A stretch of DNA of 64,000 nt, taken from Psychroflexus sediminis. Lineage in GTDB: Bacteria > Bacteroidota > Bacteroidia > Flavobacteriales > Flavobacteriaceae. Position 1 is the first letter of the stretch; each line of letters begins with the position of its first letter. A program made the position numbers and the translations under genes. The DNA lies in the NCBI RefSeq assembly GCF_900099815.1, contig NZ_FNCW01000005.1, forward strand, positions 1 through 64,000, written 5' to 3'. The notes under the pieces are model-generated. The model was not told the origin of the DNA, did no database searches, and was given only the letters and a program-made list of their open reading frames with translations. Shown piece after piece: positions 25,870-34,976 of this stretch.

Positions 25870-28800
25870 ATGAAAAATGGTATCGCCGGAAAACTGGCCA
25901 ACGCATTCCTAACCTCAAAGATTACTCTTTTAATGATGGTGGTGTTCATGGGAGTGGGTATTTACGCCACCTTGCTAATTCCCAGAGAAGAAGAACCGCA
26001 GATAGATGTACCTATGGCTGATATTTTTGTGAGCTATCCTGGTGCCAGTCCCAAAGAAATTGAATCTAAAGTCATTATTCCTCTGGAACGTGTGATTTCC
26101 AATATTGACGGTATTGAGTATGTACATACCACCTCCATGCAGGGACAAGGCATGCTTATCGCTCAGTTTTATGTTGGTGAAGATATCGAAAGATCTTATG
26201 TAAAACTGCATGATGAGATCATGCGGCATAAGGATGAAATCCCACAGGGGGTTTCTCAGCCGCTTATCAAAACCAGATCTATCAATGATGTTCCTGTAGT
26301 AGGGCTTACGCTTTACAGTGAAAAATATGATGACTTCCGCCTTAAGCAAATCGCTGATGAACTTCTTTTAGAAATTGAAAAAGTGGAAAATGTAGCTTCC
26401 ACCGAAGTGATAGGAGGGAGAAGTCGTGAACTGAAAATAAAATTTAACCATCAAGAAGCAGCAGCTTATGATCTGGATATTTTGAGTGTCACTCAAATGA
26501 TTCAGGCCAATCATTCCAAATCTAAGAGCGGTAGCATCCAGAATCAAGATGAAAACCTTCTCATTACCACAGGAAAATTTATAGAAACTGAACAAGACCT
26601 TAAGCAAATTGTAGTCGGCACTTATCAAAACAAACCTGTCTATCTGCATCAGATTGCTGATGTGGAAGATGGAGCAGAACGCGCAAAAAACTATGTAGAA
26701 TTTGGATTTGGTGCCGGGAGTGAAGATCAGACACAAATGCCTTCCTCCTATTCTGCGGTGACTTTGTCTGTAGCCAAGCGAGAAGGCTCCGATGCCATGC
26801 AGGTAGCCGATCAGATTTTAGCTCAGAAAGAGCGCTGGGAACGCTACATCATTCCTGAAGAAGTGGAACTCGAAGTCACGCGTAACTACGGAGAAACCGC
26901 CTCAAACAAGGTATCGGACTTGCTTTTCAATCTGCTAAGCGCCATCATTGCTGTAACTTTAGTGGTCATGTTGTCTATGGGCTGGCGCGGCGGCCTGGTA
27001 GTGTTTATTTCGGTACCAGTGACCTTCGCCTTGACCATGCTTAGCTACTATCTGTTTGATTATACCTTAAATAGAATTACGCTTTTTGCGCTCATTTTTA
27101 TCACAGGTATTGTGGTTGATGATTCTATCATCATCACCGAAAACATGCACCGGCATTTTAAGATGAAAAAACGATCCTTGCGAAATGCCGCCATTTACGC
27201 CATCAATGAAGTAGGTAACCCTACTATTCTGGCCGCTTTTATTGTCATAGCCTCTGTATTGCCCATGGCATTTGTAAGCGGGCTTATGGGGCCCTATATG
27301 AGTCCTATGCCTGTAGGAGCTTCCATTACTATGATCCTTTCCTTATTCATAGCACTTACTGTTGTTCCCTATCTTGCTTTTTACTTTTTAAAAGGAGATG
27401 GTAAAGCAGATGACGGCCAAGAAGACGATGAGGAAGCCATAAAAAAAGCAGACCAGCTTGGGGATGAAAACTTAAAATCAACCAGAATTTACAAGATTTA
27501 TCAGAAAGTACAACGACCACTTCTGGAAAGCTCAAAGAAACGCTGGCTCTTTATTGGAAGCACAGTGGTTCTTCTTATCGCCTCAGTCTTTCTGTTTTTG
27601 AATGAATCGGTTTTAGTAAAAATGCTTCCGTTCGATAATAAAAATGAGTTTCAGATTGTGATCAATATGCCGGAGGGCACTACCTTGGAACGCACGCAAG
27701 CCGTAACTTTAGAAATTGCAGAATACGTCAAAAATCGTGATGAAGTCATCAATTATCAAACTTACGTTGGCACCGCTTCGCCCATAACTTTCAATGGTCT
27801 GGTGAGGCATTATGACCTTAGAGATGGCGATCATCTAGCCGATATCCAGGTCAATATTACCAACAAAAGCGAACGCAGTGCACAAAGTCATGATATCGCG
27901 AAGTCCTTCAGGAAAGATGTAAAAGCAATTGGGGATCGTTATGGAGCAGCTATCAAAATTGTAGAAGTGCCACCCGGTCCTCCGGTCTTATCGACTATCG
28001 TAGCTGAAGTTTACGGTCCGGATTACGAAGAGCAAATCAACATAGCAGAGAAGGTCAAAGCCATTTTACAGGAAACACAGGATGTGGTTGACATCGACTG
28101 GAGAGTGGAGGCTGAACAGACTGAAGTTGAATTTGTAGTCGATACAGAACGCGCTAACCTGGAAGGGGTGAGCACTCAGCAAATCGTTGAAACCCTGCAG
28201 CTAAGCTTAGGAAATACCTCCATTGGCTCAGCCTACAGAGAAAATGAACGCGAGCAGGTGAGCATCACCTACTACACACCAAATGCTGAAAAATCATCTA
28301 CAGAAGATTTACTAAAGCTGAAAGTCAAGTCACAGCAAGGCCATATAGTCAACATTGGCAATCTTGTGAACCTGGTGGAGCAGCCTATAGAAAAAAGCAT
28401 CTACCGTAAAAATAAACGCCGGGTGGTGTATGTCACCGCAGAAATGGCCGGAGAACTGGAAAGTCCTGTTTATGCCATTTTGGGCATGGAAGAGTACCTC
28501 AAAGACATGCATTTACCAAAAGGCTATTCTATAGAAGAATTATACACCGATATTCCCGTGGATACAGAAGATTACTCCGTGAAATGGGATGGAGAATGGC
28601 AAATTACGCTTGAAGTGTTTCGCGATCTTGGCATTGCCTTCTTAGGGGTTATTTTCATTATTTATATGCTAATCGTTGGCTGGTTCCAAAGCTTCCGCTC
28701 CCCTATTGTGATGATGATTGCTATCCCGCTATCGCTTATAGGTATCGTCCTTGCTCACTGGCTGTTTGACGCCTTTTTTACAGCTACGTCATTTATCGGT

Positions 28801-29100
28801 ATGATTGCCCTGGCTGGAATAATGGTAAGGAACTCGGTTTTACTCGTAGACTTTATAGAAATTCGTCTCAACGAAGGCATTGCCTTCAAGCAGGCCATAA
28901 TTGAAGCCGGAGCGGTGAGAACCACGCCTATATTATTAACAGCAGGAACCGTCGTTGTTGGAGCCGTTGCTATACTCTTTGACCCTATTTTTCAAGGTCT
29001 TGCTTTATCCTTAATGGGCGGTACCATCGTATCGACTTTCTTAACTTTAATTGTGGTACCCCTTGTTTTTTATATGGTAATGAAGAATAAATATAAATAA
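25870..29100 (+). CDS. RND efflux permease, HAE1-like
   Basis: A 1076-residue inner-membrane proton-driven pump with 12 membrane segments and two large periplasmic loops. The proton relay motif in segment 4 reads GIVVDDSIIITENMHRH (near residue 415), and the second half has a matching GIMVRNSVLLVDFIEIR region. A charged insert (KADDGQEDDEEAIKKADQLGDE, about 513-534) lies in the central cytoplasmic part. The substrate is not shown; the subfamily is AcrB-like rather than a clear CusA (no methionine-triad context seen). Last gene of a three-gene operon. Confidence 0.92.
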   Translation: MKNGIAGKLANAFLTSKITLLMMVVFMGVGIYATLLIPREEEPQIDVPMADIFVSYPGASPKEIESKVIIPLERVISNIDGIEYVHTTSMQGQGMLIAQFYVGEDIERSYVKLHDEIMRHKDEIPQGVSQPLIKTRSINDVPVVGLTLYSEKYDDFRLKQIADELLLEIEKVENVASTEVIGGRSRELKIKFNHQEAAAYDLDILSVTQMIQANHSKSKSGSIQNQDENLLITTGKFIETEQDLKQIVVGTYQNKPVYLHQIADVEDGAERAKNYVEFGFGAGSEDQTQMPSSYSAVTLSVAKREGSDAMQVADQILAQKERWERYIIPEEVELEVTRNYGETASNKVSDLLFNLLSAIIAVTLVVMLSMGWRGGLVVFISVPVTFALTMLSYYLFDYTLNRITLFALIFITGIVVDDSIIITENMHRHFKMKKRSLRNAAIYAINEVGNPTILAAFIVIASVLPMAFVSGLMGPYMSPMPVGASITMILSLFIALTVVPYLAFYFLKGDGKADDGQEDDEEAIKKADQLGDENLKSTRIYKIYQKVQRPLLESSKKRWLFIGSTVVLLIASVFLFLNESVLVKMLPFDNKNEFQIVINMPEGTTLERTQAVTLEIAEYVKNRDEVINYQTYVGTASPITFNGLVRHYDLRDGDHLADIQVNITNKSERSAQSHDIAKSFRKDVKAIGDRYGAAIKIVEVPPGPPVLSTIVAEVYGPDYEEQINIAEKVKAILQETQDVVDIDWRVEAEQTEVEFVVDTERANLEGVSTQQIVETLQLSLGNTSIGSAYRENEREQVSITYYTPNAEKSSTEDLLKLKVKSQQGHIVNIGNLVNLVEQPIEKSIYRKNKRRVVYVTAEMAGELESPVYAILGMEEYLKDMHLPKGYSIEELYTDIPVDTEDYSVKWDGEWQITLEVFRDLGIAFLGVIFIIYMLIVGWFQSFRSPIVMMIAIPLSLIGIVLAHWLFDAFFTATSFIGMIALAGIMVRNSVLLVDFIEIRLNEGIAFKQAIIEAGAVRTTPILLTAGTVVVGAVAILFDPIFQGLALSLMGGTIVSTFLTLIVVPLVFYMVMKNKYK

Positions 29101-29170
29101 CAAGGCGTTTTAACGGGCTGTTCGTCACAAGTCCTCTCCTTCCCCAAAGTATTGGAGATGGGGGTTACGG

Positions 29171-29198
29171 GCCTGCCTTCCAAGGAACGCAGGCAGGC
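29171..29198. repeat. GCCTGCC/GGCAGGC palindromic repeat
   Basis: GCCTGCC (29171-29177) pairs with GGCAGGC (29192-29198) around TTCCAAGGAACGCA. Related units occur at 30641-30718. The family looks like a dispersed intergenic repeat; it lies 70 bases after the RND stop. Confidence 0.55.
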
Positions 29199-29290
29199 TA
29201 TCCACTTCCATCCCGAACGAAGGTTTAGTGATAAAATATTAAATTTGAGATCATCAAATCATCGATAATCTAATTTCAACTTATTTCAAA

Positions 29291-30403
29291 ATGAAACAGC
29301 TTCTTAGTTATAGTCCTGTCTTTATGTTTTGTTTATTCAGCTTTCAAACATCCGCACAACTCGATGAATCCTGGAAAGAAAAACCCTCTCTTAGTCTTTA
29401 TGGTTTTGTGGATGCCTTTTACGTATATGACTTCAACGAACCACAGACTACCCAAAGACAGTCTTTTCTTTTTAATCACAACAGGCATAATGAATACAAT
29501 TTAAATTTAGGCCTCATCCGGCTGGGTCTGAATCACTCCAGATACAGAGCTAACCTGGCTTTTCAGACAGGAACTTATGCCAATGATAATTACGCAGAGG
29601 AATCCGGTGTGTTTAAAAACCTTTTTGAAGCTAATGTTGGTATCGCCTTAACTTCCAATCAGAAGCTATGGCTGGATGTGGGTATTTTCCCTTCGCATTT
29701 AGGATTTGAAAGTGCTATTTCATTAGATAATTTCACGCTAACACGTTCACTTTCTGCAGAAAACTCTCCTTACTTTTTGGCTGGGGCAAAAGTGACTTAT
29801 CAGGCTAGTGAAAAATTAGAGCTTACCGGACTCATGGTTAACGGCTGGCAACGAATTCAAAGGCTTGAAGGCAATTCATTAGCCTCTTTTGGAACTCAAC
29901 TCAATTACGCAGCTTCAGACCAACTCAGTCTCAACTGGAGTACGTTTATAGGCACAGATGATCCCGATGCAAGGCGTCGTATGCGTTATTTCAGCAATAT
30001 GTATGGCCAGTTTCAACTGGCTGAAAGCTTTAATCTTATAGCTGGTTTCGACCTGGGCGCTCAACAGAAGATGAAGGACAGTTCAGGTTACCATATTTGG
30101 TTTACCCCTGTCATAATTGGTCAGTATATCATCGACGAGACCTGGAGTACAGCCTTAAGAGTAGAATATTATCAGGATGAAAACGGGGTAATTATTCCCA
30201 CGGCGACGCCCAACGGGTTTAAAACCACCGGCCTGTCTGTAAATGTAGATTACTCCCCTATTCCCAACCTGGCCTGCAGACTTGAAGCCCGCTGGTTTGA
30301 AAGTCAAGATGCCATTTTTGAAACTCCCAACGACAATACTACTTCCAACTTTTTCGTAGGAGGATCTGTAGCGATTCAGTTTATGGAGATCCTTGGGAAG
30401 TAA
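29291..30403 (+). CDS. Outer-membrane porin-like beta-barrel (BBP2-type)
   Basis: A 370-residue protein with a signal peptide (cleavage near TSAQ, residue 22) and a beta-barrel of about 16 amphipathic strands. It has the family pattern SLYGFVDAFYVYDF at the start, FNHNRHNEYNLNLGLIRLG and GIFPSHLGFESA. These proteins are listed as putative OmpL-like porins. Ligand unknown. It lies after the RND operon with a 190-base gap, so it is probably a separate unit. Confidence 0.8.
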   Translation: MKQLLSYSPVFMFCLFSFQTSAQLDESWKEKPSLSLYGFVDAFYVYDFNEPQTTQRQSFLFNHNRHNEYNLNLGLIRLGLNHSRYRANLAFQTGTYANDNYAEESGVFKNLFEANVGIALTSNQKLWLDVGIFPSHLGFESAISLDNFTLTRSLSAENSPYFLAGAKVTYQASEKLELTGLMVNGWQRIQRLEGNSLASFGTQLNYAASDQLSLNWSTFIGTDDPDARRRMRYFSNMYGQFQLAESFNLIAGFDLGAQQKMKDSSGYHIWFTPVIIGQYIIDETWSTALRVEYYQDENGVIIPTATPNGFKTTGLSVNVDYSPIPNLACRLEARWFESQDAIFETPNDNTTSNFFVGGSVAIQFMEILGK

Positions 30404-30413
30404 ATAGTGAGTG

Positions 30414-30469
30414 GTGAGTCGTGAGTCGTGAGTCGTGAGTCGTGAGTCGTGAGTCGTGAGTCGTGAGTC
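30414..30469. repeat. Tandem GTGAGTC repeat, eight copies
   Basis: Eight perfect GTGAGTC units fill 30414-30469, preceded by a degenerate copy. Three TATTCGG units follow at 30513-30533. The unit is too short for CRISPR and has no spacers. The 463-base gap 30404-30866 holds these, the GCAGGC repeats and a terminator; no gene is seen in it. Confidence 0.9.
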
Positions 30470-30640
30470 AAAATTAAAAAATGATATTCTTTATTCGATA
30501 TTCTTTATTTTTTATTCGGTATTCGGTATTCGGTAATCTTTGAAACAGGAGCCAGGACCTAGAGACTAAAGATTTTAACTACTAGCATCGCACTTCCAAT
30601 ATCTATTATCTTACTTCTAATATCTCACATCTAATATCTT

Positions 30641-30718
30641 TCAAGGAAACGCAGGCAGGCCTGCCTTTGCCAAGGAAACCTGCCTGCCAGAGGCACGACA
30701 GGCAGGCGCAGGCAGGCT
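30641..30718. repeat. Nested GCAGGC-type repeats
   Basis: Four or five interlocked copies of GGCAGGC and its complement GCCTGCC occur, with CAAGGAAACGCAGGCAGGC at 30642-30660 and CAAGGAAACCTGCC at 30671-30684. The arms can form several alternative hairpins. The same family is at 29171-29198. Confidence 0.65.
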
Positions 30719-30804
30719 CGTCGAAGCAAAAAAGCGTCTCCCGGCGGAATAACAATAGTATAATTTTTACTCAGAAGTCACCACCTAAAAACGCACAATA
30801 AAGT

Positions 30805-30839
30805 GAATAAAAAAAGCAGAACCCCTTCGGAATTCTGCT
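30805..30839 (-). terminator. Terminator after sqr
   Basis: AGCAGAA (30815-30821) pairs with TTCTGCT (30833-30839). On the minus strand the stem is followed by a T-rich run (complement of A residues 30809-30814). It lies 28 bases beyond the sqr stop. Confidence 0.8.
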
Positions 30840-30866
30840 CCTCAGCTTACTTAAACTAACTATGAA

Positions 30867-32114
30867 CTAAACAGCTTCGCCTTTCATCATTTTATTCCAG
30901 TATAAATAGGGAAGACCGTATTTTTTGAGCATCCATAATCTCCAGTGTTCTTTGGAAGAGTCGAAAATAAGCATTTGCTTGAGTTTCGGATCTGGAGTGA
31001 AATTGTTCTCATAATCAAATTCAGCTAAAACCATTTTTCCATAACCTGTTACCAAAGGACATGAGGAATAGCCCTGATAGTCTGTATTACTTGCCGGTTT
31101 ATTGTTCATCAAAAACATCAGGTTTTCGATTACCACAGGAACCTGTTTTCTTATAGCTGCTCCTGTTTTGGCTGTTGGAAGTGCTGCCACATCACCCAGT
31201 CCAAAAATATTGGGATAGGTATTGTGCTGAAGTGAGTTGATATTCACATCTAACCAGCCTTCTTCGTTCACCAGGTTGGAGTCTCTGATAAATTGAGGCG
31301 CAGCCTGTGGCGGAGCTAAATGCAACATATCAAAGGGCATTTCTATGGTTTCCCCAGATATTTTTTCTTCGATTTGAGTATTAGCTTTCAATTCACTCTT
31401 ATCTTCTCCCACATACTTGAACGTAACTATTTTTTTCTCCGCATCAATTTTAACCGGCGCATAAAAAGGCTTGAAGTGAATGCCATAGCGATCTACCACT
31501 TTTTTTAAGGTTTCATTGATTTCATCAACGCCTAAAAGCACAGATCCAGGCGTAGCAAATATCACCTCAGCGTCTATATTATGCTTTTTGAAATAATCGG
31601 CCGCCAGGTAAGCTATTTTTTGAGGTGCTCCGCCACATTTGATTGGAGTTGTGGGTTGCGTAAACACGGCATTGCCGCCTTTAAAGTTTTTGAGGACTTC
31701 CCAGGTATGTTCGGAATCCGTATAATTACTGCAAACTACTCCTTTGTCCAAAGCAGATTCTAAGCCTTCTATTTGTGAAGGCTCCATCACCAATCCTGGG
31801 GCAACGATGAGATAATCATAAGCAATGTCACCGCTATTTTTGGTGTTGACTAAATTCTTATCGGCATCAAAGCCAGTGGCATAATCCTGAATCCAGTCTG
31901 CGCCTTTGGGGATTAACTCTTTCATTGGCCTGGCAGTATCTTCATAATCGTAAGTTCCTGCCCCAACCAGGGTCCAGGCCGGCTGGTAGTAATGTGTATC
32001 TGCGGGATCGATTATTCCAATCGAAAGACTGGAGTCCTTTTTTAGTAATTGTGCTGCAGACATGATTCCTGCAGTCCCTCCTCCGATGATTAGAACTGAA
32101 TATTTTGATTTCAT
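30867..32114 (-). CDS. sqr: Sulfide:quinone oxidoreductase
   Basis: A 415-residue FAD flavoprotein that oxidises sulfide and passes electrons to the quinone pool. The N-terminal FAD site is VLIIGGGTAGIMSA (residues 7-20), followed by YDYLIVAPG. Cysteines that fit the redox pair of the type II (mitochondrial-like) enzymes are Cys160 in PIKCGGAPQK and Cys352 in GYSSCPLVTGYGK; Cys128 is extra. The C-terminus (about 390-415) is the membrane-binding segment. The promoter carries a near-perfect GTAAC-type operator at 32161. The bd oxidase and TSUP genes have the same operator, so a sulfide-handling regulon is plausible. Confidence 0.88.
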   Translation of the reverse strand: MKSKYSVLIIGGGTAGIMSAAQLLKKDSSLSIGIIDPADTHYYQPAWTLVGAGTYDYEDTARPMKELIPKGADWIQDYATGFDADKNLVNTKNSGDIAYDYLIVAPGLVMEPSQIEGLESALDKGVVCSNYTDSEHTWEVLKNFKGGNAVFTQPTTPIKCGGAPQKIAYLAADYFKKHNIDAEVIFATPGSVLLGVDEINETLKKVVDRYGIHFKPFYAPVKIDAEKKIVTFKYVGEDKSELKANTQIEEKISGETIEMPFDMLHLAPPQAAPQFIRDSNLVNEEGWLDVNINSLQHNTYPNIFGLGDVAALPTAKTGAAIRKQVPVVIENLMFLMNNKPASNTDYQGYSSCPLVTGYGKMVLAEFDYENNFTPDPKLKQMLIFDSSKEHWRLWMLKKYGLPYLYWNKMMKGEAV

Positions 32115-32130
32115 CTTTCTTGATTTTAGT

Positions 32131-32174
32131 TAAAGATATTTAATAAAACCAAGCTAATACGTAACTAAAGTTAC
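32131..32174 (-). promoter_or_regulatory. GTAAC-type operator and -7 element before sqr
   Basis: On the minus strand GTAACTTTAGTTAC (32174-32161) is a 14-base palindrome broken only in its centre. It is followed after exactly 22 bases by TATCTTTA (32138-32131), one base off TAnnTTTG, and the sqr ATG is at 32114. Confidence 0.8.
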
Positions 32175-32316
32175 ACTGCCTGTATGGCTTCCTGAAATAG
32201 GTGTTAAGAATTTAAAAGGGTTTATTTTCTAGAAATAAATTTGATTAATGACCTACATGTTCTCTGGATAGATATACATCAGCATCTCTGAATAATGGCA
32301 TGAAACTCAATACATA

Positions 32317-33057
32317 TTATTCCATCAAAACCTGAAAGAGCATCATCAGGGCTATAGAAACGGTAGCTATGGTGGCAACCTGTTGCTTTTTGGCATTTTC
32401 CAGGGCATCTGGAACAAGGTCTGAAAAGACCATCCAAATCATGGCCCCGGCCGCCAGGCCTAATCCTACGGGCAGGAACGACTTAAAGGCGGAAACAAAC
32501 AGAAACGCAGGTATAGCTAAAAGTGGTTGCGGCAAACTGGAGACTACACTCCAGCCTGCAGCCTTCCATGTACTCATGCCTTTGGGAATTAACACCAGGC
32601 TGATGGCTAAACCTTCAGGAATATTGTGTATAGCAATTGCAACAGACATAAAAACACCAAATCCTTCTTCACCCCCAAAAGACACGCCTACCCCAACGCC
32701 TTCTGCAAATGAATGTATAGTCATCACACCAATGATCATCAATGCTTTCTTTGCATTGGCTCCCTTTAGCTTACCAACATGAAGATTTTCATGACTGGAC
32801 AGCCATTTTTGGCTTAAAAGGATAAAAACCAGACCTATCAATACTCCAATAATTGTTTTGTAAAGATTATAATTTATGCCTTCATTAATCAGCCGAAAAC
32901 TGGCGGCCAGCATAATTCCCGATGCTACTCCACCGGACCAGCCCAGCCATTTCTTGGGCATTTTTTTCACGAAAAAGAAGGGAATTGCTCCAAAACCCGT
33001 CGTAATTGCAGTGATTAAGGCGTATAAAAAAACTCTAAATACAGTCTCGTCAAACAT
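32317..33057 (-). CDS. ZIP family metal transporter
   Basis: A 246-residue ZIP transporter with eight membrane segments, for import of Zn2+, Fe2+ or similar ions. The metal-site helices read HSFAEGVGVGVSFGG (about residues 112-126) and HNIPEGLAISLVL (about 140-152). The usual His-rich loop is short. It lies 202 bases upstream of sqr on the same strand, so it could be read separately. Confidence 0.9.
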   Translation of the reverse strand: MFDETVFRVFLYALITAITTGFGAIPFFFVKKMPKKWLGWSGGVASGIMLAASFRLINEGINYNLYKTIIGVLIGLVFILLSQKWLSSHENLHVGKLKGANAKKALMIIGVMTIHSFAEGVGVGVSFGGEEGFGVFMSVAIAIHNIPEGLAISLVLIPKGMSTWKAAGWSVVSSLPQPLLAIPAFLFVSAFKSFLPVGLGLAAGAMIWMVFSDLVPDALENAKKQQVATIATVSIALMMLFQVLME

Positions 33058-33142
33058 AACTTCAATAGTATCGAATGTTCATCAGGATCAAAAACAAATT
33101 AAATTCTTATAGCATTCAAAAAGTTCGAAATCAGACAATTTA

Positions 33143-33820
33143 CTAATTTATAATAAACTCTACTGCCGATTGAATGTGTAAATCGGTCGTTTTAATAAAA
33201 GGCGTTGTTGAACTTTCATCTTTGAGCAAAATGGGTAATTCGGTGCAACCCAAAATGGCAGCATCGATTTCATGCTGATGCTTTTTAATAAGTTCTTTAT
33301 AAAATGTTTTGGCTTCTTTAGAAAATTTTCCTTTTGTCAATTCATTGGAAACGAAATAATGAGACTTTTCGATGGCTTCTTCTTCTGGAATGATAAGCTT
33401 TAAATCGTAGTTCTCGATAAGGTAATCCTTTAAAAAAGCCTTGGTTATAGTTGGTCGGTTTCCAAGCAGCAGTAAGGATTTGTAATTCTGTTTCACCGCT
33501 TCTTTTCCAATCGAATCACCAATATGTAAAAAAGGGATTTCGATTTGAGGCTGAACGTACTCTACAGCCATATGGGGCGTGTTGGCACAAATCACAATAG
33601 CTTCAGCACCAGCTTCCTGGAGTTTTTGGGCAACCCTTAGGTATACCGAATTTATTTCATCCTGCTGCTGTCGCCGCATCACATCTATAGGAATGCTATA
33701 CAGCAAAAGTTCCGGGTTGGAATTGTTTTCAGTTTGCGCAATGACCTGAGCATTGATGGCCTTGTAATATTCTAAAGTGGAGTGATAAGAGGTTCCTCCA
33801 ATAAGTCCTAACCGTTTCAT
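33143..33820 (-). CDS. Aspartate/glutamate racemase family protein
   Basis: A 225-residue cofactor-independent racemase with the two catalytic cysteines: Cys78 in VICANTPHM and Cys192 in LGCTELPIL. N-terminal MKRLGLIGGTSYHSTLEYY is typical of the YgeA/aspartate racemase branch. The substrate cannot be fixed from sequence. A GTAAC-type operator lies 184 bases upstream with a hairpin between, so it may have a long leader. Confidence 0.87.
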   Translation of the reverse strand: MKRLGLIGGTSYHSTLEYYKAINAQVIAQTENNSNPELLLYSIPIDVMRRQQQDEINSVYLRVAQKLQEAGAEAIVICANTPHMAVEYVQPQIEIPFLHIGDSIGKEAVKQNYKSLLLLGNRPTITKAFLKDYLIENYDLKLIIPEEEAIEKSHYFVSNELTKGKFSKEAKTFYKELIKKHQHEIDAAILGCTELPILLKDESSTTPFIKTTDLHIQSAVEFIIN

Positions 33821-33918
33821 ATTAAAAGTTTTAAATAATTATTCTACATCTGTCTTCCCTCAAAACCCTATTTATTTTAAAATATTTATTAAGAAAGACC
33901 TTACCAAAGCTGTTAAGC

Positions 33919-33954
33919 AAAAAGCTGATAATAAATCAAACAGGATTTATTATC
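33919..33954 (-). terminator. Terminator-like hairpin in the racemase upstream region
   Basis: GATAATAAATC (33927-33937) pairs perfectly with 33944-33954 over a six-base loop. On the minus strand it is followed by AGCTTTTTGC. It lies only about 15-50 bases after the start predicted from the operator at 34004, so it would end a very short transcript or act as an attenuator. Confidence 0.55.
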
Positions 33955-33973
33955 TATTGTGAAATTTAATTCT

Positions 33974-34017
33974 GCAAGTTAGGATTACTCCTCTATCTTT
34001 ATGGTAACTTAAGTTAC
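33974..34017 (-). promoter_or_regulatory. Perfect GTAAC-type palindrome with -7-like element
   Basis: GTAACTTAAGTTAC (34004-34017) is a perfect 14-base palindrome. Reading on the minus strand, TAACTTGC (33981-33974) follows after exactly 22 bases; the plus-strand direction has no such element. The gap 33821-34205 holds this site, the hairpin at 33927, a second weak hairpin TTCAGAG/CTCTGAA (34070-34090) and the terminator at 34159; no gene is seen in it. Confidence 0.6.
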
Positions 34018-34158
34018 TATAAATCCATGGTAAAAAGTGAAGCTTTTAAAGCAAAAAGTGCAGGAAAATTTCAGAGTGTAATTCTCTGAAGATTTACTGT
34101 CTTTCAATTATAGGGGGTCAATAATTTTGGTATGACTTCTCATCATCCCATAAAATAA

Positions 34159-34185
34159 AAAAGCAGGAAAAGATTTCCTGCTTTT
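34159..34185 (-). terminator. Terminator after the 3-hydroxybutyrate dehydrogenase operon
   Basis: AAAAGCAGGAAA (34159-34170) pairs perfectly with TTTCCTGCTTTT (34174-34185) around AGA. It lies 20 bases after the dehydrogenase stop, with T residues on the minus strand beyond the stem. Confidence 0.85.
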
Positions 34186-34205
34186 AGAATAAGAATATAA
34201 ATTAT

Positions 34206-34976
34206 TTATTGAGATGTCCAGCCGCCATCAAGCGTGTACGAAGATCCTGTTATAGCCGAAGAGTTCTCTGCTGCCAAAAATAAAGCGAGTTCTGCGATTT
34301 TCTCTTCAGGAATAAATTCCTTCACTGCCTGCTTTTTCAACATAACTTTTTGAACGACTTCCTCCTCAGATAATCCATGTGCCTTACTCTGGTCTCTTAT
34401 CTGTCCTTCTACCAGCGGGGTTTTTACATAGCCCGGGCAAATAGCATTGCAGGTTATATTGGAGCCTGCCCCTTCCAGGCCGAGTACTTTAGTAAGACCT
34501 ATTATACCATGCTTTGCTGAGACATAGGCAGATTTGAATTCAGAAGCTCTAAGACCATGCACCGATGAAATATTGATAATCCTACCAAAACCGTTCTTTT
34601 TCATGCCAGCCCATACTGCTTTTGAAGCGATAAAAGCTGCAGTAAGATTTACCGCGATGATAGAGTTCCATTTTTCCAAAGGAAATTCTTCAACTGGTGA
34701 AACATATTGAATACCTGCGTTATTGATAAGCACATCCACTGTATCAAATTTTTCTAATGTTGCTTTTATGAGTTTTTCAATTTCTTCTGGATGCATCAGG
34801 TTTGCATTAGAAAAATCTGTTTTTACCTTATATTTTTCGGTTACTTCTCCTGCTAGTTTGGTACCATTTTCTTCCAGACCATGAAACATGATATTATAGC
34901 CAGCTTGAGCAAAAGCAACAGCAATAGTATAACCAATTCCACTGGTACTTCCAGTAATCAAAGCTGTTTTAGACAT
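34206..34976 (-). CDS. bdhA: 3-hydroxybutyrate dehydrogenase (SDR family)
   Basis: This 256-residue short-chain dehydrogenase converts (R)-3-hydroxybutyrate to acetoacetate with NAD+. It has the cofactor motif GSTSGIGY (9-16), NNAG (85-88), the catalytic Ser138, Tyr151 and Lys155, and the features specific to this subfamily: NNAGIQYVSPVEEFP, SSVHGLRASEFKSAYVSAKHG and the C-terminal DGGWTSQ. It is the last gene of a seven-gene minus-strand locus, overlapping the upstream hydrolase gene by eight bases, and is followed by a good terminator. Confidence 0.9.
   Translation of the reverse strand: MSKTALITGSTSGIGYTIAVAFAQAGYNIMFHGLEENGTKLAGEVTEKYKVKTDFSNANLMHPEEIEKLIKATLEKFDTVDVLINNAGIQYVSPVEEFPLEKWNSIIAVNLTAAFIASKAVWAGMKKNGFGRIINISSVHGLRASEFKSAYVSAKHGIIGLTKVLGLEGAGSNITCNAICPGYVKTPLVEGQIRDQSKAHGLSEEEVVQKVMLKKQAVKEFIPEEKIAELALFLAAENSSAITGSSYTLDGGWTSQ

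Noticed and set aside
25870-29100. Heavy-metal (CusA-like) RND pump linked to the copper receptor
   Set aside because: The sequence looks like the drug/hydrophobe branch, and a terminator separates it from the receptor gene; copper export is not supported.
30414-30469. Possible CRISPR-like array
   Set aside because: The repeat unit is seven bases with no spacers; it is a simple tandem repeat.
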